A stretch of 64,000 nt of DNA from Rhea pennata. Taxonomy: Eukaryota; Chordata; Aves; Rheiformes; Rheidae. A program made the translations under genes and the position numbers. Within the stretch, counting starts at the first letter, position 1, and the number at the start of each line of letters is the position of its first letter. Under the pieces are notes generated by a model. That model was not told the origin of the DNA and made no database searches. It saw only the letters and a program-made list of their open reading frames with translations. Where the stretch lies: NCBI RefSeq assembly GCF_028389875.1, contig NC_084663.1:208413876-208477875 (forward strand), written 5' to 3'. Below, one piece after another: positions 49,301 to 54,900 of this stretch.

Positions 49301-49577
49301 TCCCTTTGTGTCTCTTCCCCTTGAAGGCACACTCTCTCCACTTCGCTCTTCTTTTTTCCTCCCCGCCCGGCCGGGACAGGTGCCCGCAGCCGTTAACGGT
49401 CACCCGCGCGCGCGCCCCCCGCCACGGCCGCCGCGGGCCGGCTCATACCTGCTGCGCGATGTAGCGGATGAGGTAGGGGGCGGCGGCGGCGGGCGGCGCG
49501 GCGCCCCGGCTGTGCGGGGCGGGCAGGGCGCCGGGCGCGCTGAGGAAGAAGAGGAGAAGGAGCGGCAGCCGCGGCAT
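20554..49577 (-). CDS. PRCP: Prolylcarboxypeptidase, nine coding exons (spliced)
   Basis: A serine peptidase of family S28, lysosomal or secreted, which removes the C-terminal residue after proline. Known substrates include angiotensin II/III, des-Arg9-bradykinin and alpha-MSH; it also activates prekallikrein. Exons on the minus strand: 49577-49449, 33025-32885, 32313-32212, 31880-31699, 30816-30659, 29626-29454, 27123-26959, 25583-25396 and 20758-20554. All have GT/AG borders and matching phases; the total is 1443 nt, giving 480 residues (human 496). The N-terminus is a signal peptide. The catalytic Ser166 lies in GGSYGG, Asp418 in NGGLDPW and His443 in DGAHHLDL, with spacing as in human (S179/D430/H455). 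N-glycosylation sequons include NLT, NES, NYS, NIS and NIT. It is divergently arranged with DDIAS. Identity is certain from alignment to my memory of human PRCP; only the N-terminal segment is strongly diverged. Confidence 0.97.
20759..25395 (-). other. PRCP: PRCP intron 8
   Basis: A 4.6-kb intron with GT/AG borders. It contains a T27 run (21210-21236). No exon or well-preserved repeat family is recognised in it. Confidence 0.85.
21210..21236. repeat. Poly(T) run, 27 bases
   Basis: A T homopolymer inside PRCP intron 8, read as poly(A) on the gene strand. A simple repeat. Confidence 0.9.
25396..25583 (-). CDS. PRCP: PRCP coding exon 8
   Basis: Encodes residues 351-412 plus two bases of codon 413. 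It starts [10 protein letters not shown] and contains [19 protein letters not shown], a conserved part of the SKS/hydrolase core, and an NIS sequon. The donor is GTGAGC. Confidence 0.96.
25584..26958 (-). other. PRCP: PRCP intron 7
   Basis: A 1.4-kb intron with GT/AG borders. It holds a short (CAAA)n run near 25783-25800. Otherwise it is unremarkable. Confidence 0.85.
26959..27123 (-). CDS. PRCP: PRCP coding exon 7
   Basis: Encodes residues 296-350, from VVCKFL to GWYYQ, including [14 protein letters not shown] with an NYS glycosylation sequon. Phase 0 on both sides; the donor is GTATGT. Confidence 0.96.
27124..29453 (-). other. PRCP: PRCP intron 6
   Basis: A 2.3-kb AT-rich intron with GT/AG borders. 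It includes an AT-dinucleotide-rich block (about 27538-27567, ATACAT/ATATAT units). No exon is seen. Confidence 0.85.
29454..29626 (-). CDS. PRCP: PRCP coding exon 6 (tandem acceptor)
   Basis: Completes codon 238 and encodes residues 239-295, including [14 protein letters not shown] and [11 protein letters not shown]. Two AG acceptors lie six bases apart. Using the upstream one (TTTTTAAG, exon from 29626) gives SSTDAGLQW, the same length as human SNTGSGLQW. The other (exon from 29620) would drop two residues. The upstream site is preferred on length. The donor is GTAACT. Confidence 0.93.
29627..30658 (-). other. PRCP: PRCP intron 5
   Basis: A 1.0-kb intron with GT/AG borders. Nothing beyond short homopolymers is seen. 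Confidence 0.85.
30659..30816 (-). CDS. PRCP: PRCP coding exon 5
   Basis: Completes Gly185 and encodes residues 186-237 plus the first base of codon 238. It includes [17 protein letters not shown] and [14 protein letters not shown], all closely matching mammalian PRCP. It belongs to the helical SKS-type insertion domain of the enzyme. The donor is GTAAGA. Confidence 0.96.
31196..31320 (+). mobile_element. MIR/CORE-SINE-like remnant
   Basis: The order of words matches the central MIR consensus: CAACTGAGGCATTAAAGAG, then GACCTGCCTCAAGTCACCAG, then an AGTC.TTA stretch. This corresponds to the well-known GAGGAAACTGAGG ... TTGCCCAAGGTCACACAGC pattern. It is diverged, as expected for an element inherited from early amniotes. 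Confidence 0.6.
31293..31316. repeat. Perfect 11-bp-arm palindrome
   Basis: ACACCAGACTC, two bases (TG), then its exact reverse complement GAGTCTGGTGT. It lies at the end of the MIR-like remnant in PRCP intron 4. Confidence 0.9.
31699..31880 (-). CDS. PRCP: PRCP coding exon 4 with catalytic serine
   Basis: Encodes residues 125-184 plus two bases of codon 185. It contains [12 protein letters not shown] and the nucleophile motif [11 protein letters not shown], where the Ser (residue 166) is the catalytic base acceptor of the family. The donor is GTGAGT, and the phase-2 end joins exactly to exon 5. Confidence 0.97.
31881..32211 (-). other. PRCP: PRCP intron 3
   Basis: A 331-base intron with GT/AG borders. 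Nothing else is seen in it. Confidence 0.9.
32212..32313 (-). CDS. PRCP: PRCP coding exon 3
   Basis: Encodes residues 91-124, starting [10 protein letters not shown] and including [13 protein letters not shown], the strongly conserved S28 'EHRYYG' signature near the active site. The acceptor follows a T-rich tract; the donor is GTAAGT. Phase 0 on both sides. Confidence 0.97.
32314..32884 (-). other. PRCP: PRCP intron 2
   Basis: A 571-base intron with GT/AG borders. Nothing else is seen in it. Confidence 0.9.
32885..33025 (-). CDS. PRCP: PRCP coding exon 2
   Basis: Encodes residues 44-90, from [12 protein letters not shown] to DITWFCNNT. It holds the hallmark S28 segments DHF and [10 protein letters not shown]. 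The NLT near its start and the NNT at its end are possible glycosylation sites. The acceptor is TTTGACAG and the donor GTACAT, phase 0 on both sides. Confidence 0.96.
36181..36287 (+). mobile_element. Old CR1 3' tail remnant
   Basis: It reads CAAGGTCCTGAGCCACCTCA, then a GAAGTTGCTCTTTGAGG stretch, then CAGAGGTCCCCTCCAAACC and a degenerate AATAGTCTAAGATTC end. This is the order of an older CR1 subfamily tail. The divergence suggests an old insertion. Confidence 0.7.
37363..37393. repeat. Poly(A) run, 31 bases
   Basis: An A homopolymer in PRCP intron 1, read as poly(T) on the gene strand. A simple repeat; no retrocopy is recognised beside it. Confidence 0.9.
38044..38268 (-). mobile_element. 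CR1 LINE 3' fragment, minus strand
   Basis: The left edge has the degenerate CR1 3' end (CACAGAATAGTTGAGGTTGG). Moving right it follows the CR1 3' UTR and the last part of ORF2 (GTTGCATCCGGACAGG, TTCCAGAGAAGGAGACTC, CACTCTCACAGTAAAGAGG). It stops where a second CR1 in the opposite orientation begins, and it is more diverged than that neighbour. Confidence 0.88.
38269..38743 (+). mobile_element. CR1 LINE 3' fragment, plus strand, young-looking
   Basis: It begins at the 'ATGGAGCTACTGGAGAG' part of ORF2 and runs to the tail (TTGGACTAGATGATCTCC, CATAGAATCAG). The coding part is split by a single-base shift near 38415, which the copy at 39.7-40.5 kb shares. The C-terminal frame (38406-38657) reads [20 protein letters not shown] and ends DATLSNML. 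It is very similar to the minus-strand copy about 1 kb further right. Confidence 0.93.
39726..40515 (-). mobile_element. CR1 LINE, about 0.8 kb, minus strand, young-looking
   Basis: The left edge has the full CR1 3' tail (ATAGAATCATAGAATCGG, GGTTGGAAGGGACCTCTGG). Rightward it covers the 3' UTR and the end of ORF2 (frames 40055-39804 and 40386-40123), and it is 5'-truncated near 40515. Its translation differs from the plus-strand copy at 38.3-38.7 kb at only a few positions, and it shares that copy's single-base frame shift, so both come from the same subfamily. Confidence 0.93.
42973..43044. repeat. 36-bp tandem duplication (two units)
   Basis: Two consecutive 36-base units start CTGTTCAGTCACC and differ at a single base near the end (AAAATG versus AAGATG). 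This is a recent local duplication about 90 bases left of a SINE. Confidence 0.9.
43137..43269 (-). mobile_element. tRNA-Ile-derived SINE with CR1 tail, near full length
   Basis: Read on the minus strand, the head matches tRNA-Ile(AAT): the A-box region TTAGCTCAGTTGGTTAGAGC, then GCCAAGGTCATGAG, the B box GAGTTCAGTCC and CCATACGGGGCTA. It passes directly into the CR1 tail (GGACTGGATGATCTCCAGAGG, CCATTCTATG). The anticodon arm carries GCTGCTAATGCC, unlike the host tRNA (GCTAATAACGCC). It is a dead or inactive pol III-type SINE of the TguSINE1 class, mobilised by CR1 enzymes. Confidence 0.9.
43330..43474 (-). mobile_element. tRNA-Val(TAC)-derived SINE with CR1 tail
   Basis: Read on the minus strand, the head follows tRNA-Val(TAC): the A-box side ATAGTGTAGTGGTTCTCAC, the anticodon loop CTTTACA (anticodon TAC), AAAGGTCCTGGG, the B box GGTTCAAGCCC and the acceptor side CCAGTGGAACTA. 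A 22-base linker (TATCAGGGAATC and following) leads into a CR1 tail (GGCTGGACTAGATGATTTCC, CTTGCTGATTCTGTG). The design is the same as the tRNA-Ile SINE, but the tRNA is different. It lies 60 bases from the Ile-type copy, in the same orientation. Not a working tRNA gene: the acceptor stem is not fully paired and it is fused to CR1. Confidence 0.85.
45343..45383. repeat. (TG)n(TA)(CA)n self-complementary microsatellite
   Basis: A TG run (45344-45356) meets a CA run (45358-45383) at a TATA centre, so the two halves are reverse complements and can fold into a hairpin or cruciform. It lies in PRCP intron 1. Confidence 0.9.
47941..48085 (+). mobile_element. MIR/CORE-SINE-like remnant
   Basis: The order of words follows the MIR consensus: ATCATCCCTATTTAATATG, AAACTGAGATACTGGAAC, TTGCCTGAGGTAACAATGAG, TTGGCAGTGGGCTGGGACTAG, ACACAGGATGCCTGG and a TAGCCATTAGAAC end. 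It is clearly recognisable but diverged. It lies in PRCP intron 1, on the strand opposite to PRCP. Confidence 0.65.
49449..49577 (-). CDS. PRCP: PRCP coding exon 1: start codon, signal peptide
   Basis: Encodes residues 1-43. The start is ATG at 49577 with G at -3. A short basic/proline start, a Leu/Phe-rich core ([11 protein letters not shown]) and small residues near position 20 make a classic signal peptide. An Ala/Pro-rich linker follows, then YLIRYIAQQ, which aligns with human YSVLYFQQK. The exon ends CAG before GTATGAG (phase 0). The propeptide region is about 12-13 residues shorter than in human and compositionally biased, which accounts for most of the length difference. Confidence 0.9.
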
Positions 49578-49612
49578 CGCCAGGACGATGGCGGGGCTGC
49601 CCGCCCCGCCCC

Positions 49613-49618
49613 TTTATA
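49613..49618 (-). promoter_or_regulatory. TATA-like element (TATAAA) just upstream of PRCP ATG
   Basis: TATAAA on the minus strand, followed by GGGGCGGGGCGGG, lies only 41 bases before the PRCP start codon. If it were used with normal spacing, the leader would be only about 10 nt. The CpG-island promoter may instead initiate further upstream. Confidence 0.35.
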
Positions 49619-49728
49619 GCGGCCCTGCTCCGCCGTCCCCCGCCCCGCGGGCTGCCCCGAGCCGGCCATGTGGGGGCACGAGGCGCGCCCGGGCCGCCCG
49701 GACCCGGCGCGGGGGCGGGGGGAGCCGC

Positions 49729-49740
49729 TGCGCATGCGCC
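49729..49740. promoter_or_regulatory. NRF1 binding-site palindrome
   Basis: TGCGCATGCGCC fits the NRF1 consensus and lies about 150 bases upstream of the PRCP ATG, between the two divergent genes. Confidence 0.6.
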
Positions 49741-50139
49741 CTCTCACCGGGAGCACTCGCTCGGCACCACCCTCCTAGGGGAGGGGCTATTCCCGCAGGA
49801 GGCTGGGGGGCGGAGATAAAATATGGGCCTTCTGATTGGATAGCGAGTTATGGATGGCTCGCGCGAGCGGTCACGGTTGGCCGCGGCGGCTGCTTAAGCG
49901 TGCGCTCCCATTGGCCAATGAGCGGGAAGGTGCGCGGGTCAACCTGCTCCGGCTGTAAGGAAGCAATGATTGGCTGTTTAAGTCACGTGCAGCTCCCCCA
50001 GACAGAGGGACATGTGAGAGCAAGGCTGGTGTCCTCACTTGTTATTGGACGGGTGGGACGGTCCTTCCTGGAGGTTTGTACCGCGATTGGGTGAGTCCCG
50101 CCTCGTCCCCGCCCCCTAGCAACGGCCCTTAGCAACCCC

Positions 50140-50557
50140 ACCTCCGCCCTTCCGCGTTCCGGGCCCTGCTCAGCGCTGGCCTCCAGCGTGGGGGCCGGGG
50201 CCGTTACGGTGCTAAAGCGCGGCGCAGTCCGGCTCGGCGTCTGGGTGAGGCTGAACACGCTTCAGTAGCTGCGCTGCTCCTGGGCGCTGGGCATAATTTA
50301 ACACTTAAAACGCTGAGAGCGAGCGGGAGGCGGGGGTGAAGCTCGGCGGCTCCCTCTGGCCTTCAGGTCCTGGAGCTGGGCCAGAGCCTGGCTGGCTCCG
50401 GGAGGGCCTCAGCGCTGCGGCGGTAGGAGGCTGGCGGCTACGGTTAAAATTCGCAGGATGAGGCCTGTCAGAGCTGTTCTTGTGTGTTTGGCTCTTCTTA
50501 GGGAGAGTCTGAAGTGGCGAACTCCCTAGAGAGCATCAGCCACTGAGCGAAACTTAG
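50140..50557 (+). other. DDIAS: Probable DDIAS non-coding first exon (extent uncertain)
   Basis: DDIAS coding begins in an exon whose acceptor is at 51868/51869, so a non-coding exon must lie in the CpG island. The best donor is TTAG|GTGAGA at 50557/50558. Other usable donors are ATTGG|GTGAGT (50090/50091) and CTGG|GTGAGG near 50243. A short frame from the ATG at 50458 (about 23 codons) could act as an upstream ORF if this exon is used. The transcription start cannot be placed from sequence alone. Confidence 0.4.
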
Positions 50558-50672
50558 GTGAGAAGTAAGGAAAAAACCCGGCTGTTGAGGAGGAAAGTGC
50601 TTTGGAGTCTGGGGATGGAAGGCACGTGAAGTGTTACATGGTCCCTGGGTGGGAATGTGGGTCCAAAGATAC

Positions 50673-50706
<34 letters not shown>

Positions 50707-51868
50707 GGTTGGTACTTTTTTAATGAAAACTTAGGTCCAGTTAACAATCACACTTTTTCTACCCAAGAAAATTAGACTTAATGAAGCCTTTGGAAATACG
50801 TACTACACTTTACCTCCCATATTTTAGTAAATTCTTTAAACATTTGGTAAGTTTTCCAGAATGCATCTGCGTATTTCATTTAGAAACTGCGAGTAGGTAA
50901 AAGTATACTTTGATTGTATGGTTTTGAGTTGAAAACTAGTTGGATTATGAAAAACTTGGTGATTTCTGCGAGTCTATCTTATTGCTATGTTCTCTTAATT
51001 CAAAATCAGCTGAATGGCTGAATGAACCAAGGCCTTGTCATCTATACCAACTTTCTAGTGAGAATGTCAAACATCCATACATTGATCTTAGTTACAGATA
51101 AACTGTAAGTGATTTTGAATGAAGCTTATAATTTAAACCAAGTCCTCTGATGCTTTTATTTGATTACTTTGGAGCAGACGTTTTGATACAGACCTATATT
51201 TGTTTCCCCAGTCTAGCAATCTGCACAGAAGATAATGTGATGATTCACTGATGATAACCAGAAAAAAGGGGGGAAAGGGAAGGGGGAGAAGGAGTACTGA
51301 AGTCACAAATGTAGAAATTACTTGTGTTCTTGTCTTTTAAACCTCCCAAGTAAATAAAATACATATTTGAGACAAAGAAAGTTTGAAATAATTTTGGGGA
51401 GGAAGGGAAAAGAGGTGGACTCTGTGCTTTTGACAGTTTTTTGACTATCCCATGCTTTACAGAACAAAGCATGGATAATTTTGGAGCCATGTCTTAAGGA
51501 AATGAAAGAAACTATTCTAAATAAATATAACACTTGAGGGTTTTTTACAAAAGCAACGTTAAGTCCCACACATTGTCCTGTGTTATTAGATTGTATCATA
51601 GTTGGCCATTTGTGTGAAATGTTGTATAAACATGATGAATGTTTGCTTTTTAATGCATATTTTCAAGCAGCTTTTTCCCCCCCTTCTTTTTAAAGGTGTA
51701 ATTAAGGCTAAGAGTAGACGTTGACTGAATTGGGCTTCTGCTGCAAACAGAATCACTATTTCCTGAAGGCTGCCTTTCAACAGCAACAAAAAATCCAACC
51801 AGCAGCAGTCTATGTTAACATCTCATAAAGTGAGAACTTGCTGAACCATTTTGAGGCACCTCTTTCAG
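50558..51868 (+). other. DDIAS: DDIAS intron 1
   Basis: An intron of about 1.3 kb if the donor at 50558 is used. It holds an A28 run (50676-50703) and AT-rich sequence; no exon is recognised. Confidence 0.45.
50676..50703. repeat. Poly(A) run, 28 bases
   Basis: An A homopolymer just inside the first DDIAS intron. A simple repeat. Confidence 0.9.
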
Positions 51869-51883
51869 GTGATGCTGTAACAC

Positions 51884-51996
51884 ATGAGTGGTGGGAGAGC
51901 ACTTTTGGCTGCCTCTGTAATTTCCATCCAAAACTCCTGCTTCGTCTATCCTGCTTGTCAAAGCTGCTTTTCTAGGCTGATACTGGATTCTAGGAG
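51884..51996 (+). CDS. DDIAS: DDIAS first coding exon: start codon and first CxxC
   Basis: The exon begins at acceptor CTCTTTCAG (exon from 51869) with 15 leader bases. ATG is at 51884. It encodes residues 1-37 plus two bases of codon 38. The VYPACQSCFSRLIL segment aligns with human IYPSCQKCFSRIIL, and the start M-S-G-G-R with human M-N-R-R-R. It ends AG before GTATGT, phase 2. Confidence 0.95.
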
Positions 51997-54900
51997 GTAT
52001 GTTGTATTTAGGGCATTGCAAACTGCTAATTGTGGGTGGCTTTGGGTCTCTGGCAGCTGAACATCTTTATGGATCAAGAGCTCAATTGTGTTAAGTGCCA
52101 TATCAAAGAACAATTTAGGAACAAGTGATGTGTGTTAATGGCTTTCAACTGAATCCCCTGCAGTCCAGTTCTTCAGTGCTGTTCTTGTGTTGGAAGGCAT
52201 TAGTGTAACTGAGCAAAGCTGACTTAGGACTTGATTTTTAGAGGCTCCTAATTTTTTTTTCCTCATCCTGTTTGTGTAGTGCATCGGGTTATCTTATATG
52301 ACTCTTCTACTAACTGTGTGTCCAGAAACACAGGCTTTCCTTTTTGCTACCATTGTTATATCACGTCTATCATACAGAAGAACATCATATCAATAAATAT
52401 CAGCACAAAATAGAAGGAGCTGCCATTGCAAAGCAAGGACATTTGTTGTTTCAAGTGCTAAGGTAGAAGATAAGATAGGACTGTTTCCTGCTTTTTTTCT
52501 TTTTTCTTTTGAAACTAGGTACTTTACTAAAGGTACAAGAAGATTTCCAAAAGAAAATAAAATACAAATAAACAGGAGCGCCAAGAAATTTGAAGTTACT
52601 CCCCAAAAGGTCCTTTAAAGCACAGTGTAACCCTCCAACTTCACAACAGGCTAGCGTTTAATAGACCTGTAGAAGAAGCCAGAGGGATTTAGCATTGATA
52701 AAAATGCTTTGCTGAGTATAGGGTAGGATTAATGCCACAAGGGGCAGAGAATAGGAAAAATCCTGTAATTTATAGTAGTGTATCTGATATATTATTATAG
52801 TGGCACATACAGCTGCAGATAAATTCTTACTTCAGCAGTGACTAAGAGAAGTATTCAATTTTTTTTTTACTTTACTGTCTTTTGTCAGGTTTAACTGTCT
52901 AAAATGTGGCTGCACAGGTGAAGCTAAAGATGCAAGCTACAGATATAGATTGTCCCTAAAGATTGCTGACACTAATGATTTGTTTGACATTACTGTTTTT
53001 GGAAGCTGCTTAGATCCGTTCTTTGGAATCACTGCAGGAAATTTGCAGAGGTAAGGAATAGATTGCTGCTTAACCATATAACTGCATCCTCCTTCTCCCC
53101 TGTCTTAAAAAAAAAAAAAAAAGAGATGATCTTGGATGGTGGTGAGAGAAGTGGAGAAAAAGTTGTTAAAATTGTCCCTTCCAGAATTTCCTCTTTAGAC
53201 ATCACCATGAGAAAAAGCTTAAGGATTTAGGCCATGTCTGTGTCTCCACCCTGTGTTCCTACCCCCAAAATCTTCAAATTTCAAGATGGGTTAATTCTGT
53301 GAAGGAGATTCTCCACTGTCTATTGAAGGCAGCTACCAGATGCTAAGTGACCTTTGCAATTTAGTTGGCCTCCTCTCTTGTTCTTCCTTTCTTATTTGAG
53401 ATGAATGAATATTTATCTAACGGCAAATTACTAAGTAGGATAACTTTTCCATACATTTTTTCCCTCATCACTTAAGAAGAAAAGTCTTAAGGTACAAATA
53501 GAGACTTTGTTTTGAACATTCTCATGGCAGGCATTCTACATTAGACCACTGTAATATTTTAAACTATGAAAAACAACTATTTGCATGTCTTAACCTGGAT
53601 GCTGCTGTTACCATAAAGATGCAGGCAGGAAGAATGTATAAGCAATATCAGTATTATAATACACAAGTCAGTGTTGGTACAAAATTCACAACCACCCATA
53701 GAACACTGAAAATTATGTGTGCGTTAAACCTATTCACAGTGGGTTTATTTACTTCCATTTCACTAACAAATTAAGCGAACTAAAAAAATTTGTAGGTTCA
53801 TCCCTCACCTAGTTTTCATTCCATGTTTAGTTCAAGCTAACACAGGGCCTTCTATGTTTCCTGCCTATATTACAGCTGAAATGCTATGCAAGGTTTCCTA
53901 TGTTGATGCAATACTTCTATGCATTTTTATTCAAGGTATATTCAAGACCTTAATCAGCTGTCGGGAGAAACAAATAAAGATACTTCTCCAGGAGTGTTAA
54001 TTCAAGCAGTTGAAACTTGTTTCATTGGAAAAAGATTTATATTTGGCGTGAAGGTAACTTCTAATCCACATTACTCTCATTATAACGATTTCTTTTCATT
54101 AGCTTGTGGCCAAGTGGGAGCATAGACTGAGTTAGCAAACCATTGTATACATTATCATTTGGGAATACAGAGGAGAAAACTTAGGGCTAGGACACAGGAA
54201 GAACTCTATTTATTTTTTTCGTACTGACTGCCAGATTATTTTAAAGTAATTGGATTCAGAAGCCATCTTGAATGACAGTAGTCAACAGTTAGGATTACTT
54301 TTCAGAGAGCCTGGGCAACTCCAGCTCCTGTGCTGGTCAGTAACAGCTTGGAATATTTTTGTTTTGTTTTTTGGGTTTTTTTGTTTTTTAAAAACAACAA
54401 AAAAAATCAAGCAAGAAACAAAGACTGTCTTTGTAAGCACTGCCTTACCTTTTCATTGTTTGCGTAGTCTCCTGGTGTCTGAAATGTAGGAAGACACACA
54501 CATGCACCCTGCAGCATTTTGATACTTCTGGTTTAAGGAAGTGTTTAAAAATGTTGATTAAAATAGAGCTGTTCAGCATAAGCATCTGTGGCTCTTTTAT
54601 GTTTAACAGACTAGAAAATATTAAGAACAAATATTCCAATAGAAACTGTCTTCCAAGTTCTGTTCAAATGAGGCTTATGTGAGTCATTCATGTTATGAAG
54701 TCTGTAAACTGAATCTCATCTGGAACAGGTTTTTATTTTGGACAAGGTGTGTGTCTGACACAAGGTTTTGCCTAGTGCACAATGTCTGAATAATGGGAGT
54801 TGGAGGGCCTTGTAGATTAGCCAGAACCATTGATCAGTTCTCCGGGGCTGATGTATTTACAAATGCAAGTAATCCTTCTGCGTATCAGCAGCCTTGCTGC

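Larger units (their letters stand above)
33026..49448 (-). other. PRCP: PRCP intron 1 (16.4 kb)
   Basis: The largest intron, between the signal-peptide exon and exon 2. It contains a CR1 tail remnant near 36.2 kb, three CR1 copies between 38.0 and 40.5 kb in alternating orientation, two adjacent tRNA/CR1 SINEs near 43.2-43.5 kb, a 36-bp tandem duplication, CA repeats and a MIR-like remnant. No additional exon is recognised; open frames between the repeats are short and motif-free. Confidence 0.85.
49350..50450. promoter_or_regulatory. CpG island / bidirectional PRCP-DDIAS promoter
   Basis: A GC- and CpG-rich island in an otherwise AT-rich window, covering PRCP exon 1 and the probable DDIAS first exon. 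Motifs: an NRF1 palindrome TGCGCATGCGCC (49729-49740); CCAAT boxes, mostly as ATTGG, at 49835-49839, 49910-49919 (the palindrome ATTGGCCAAT), 49969-49973, 50044-50048 and 50086-50090; an E2F-like GCGGGAA (49922-49928); an E-box CACGTG (49984-49989); and two RFX half-site-like TAGCAAC copies (50117-50123, 50130-50136). NF-Y-bound head-to-head promoters of this kind are typical of cell-cycle genes, which fits DDIAS. Motif calls are by eye. Confidence 0.85.

Noticed and set aside
50458-50528. ATG frame in the CpG island as the DDIAS start
   Set aside because: It ends at a stop after about 23 codons, and the true start exon with the conserved YPACQSCFSR segment is at 51884-51996.
50779-50895. Frame with FPECIC followed by a good donor as the DDIAS first coding exon
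   Set aside because: The phase fits by chance but the protein does not align; the exon at 51884 aligns along its whole length.
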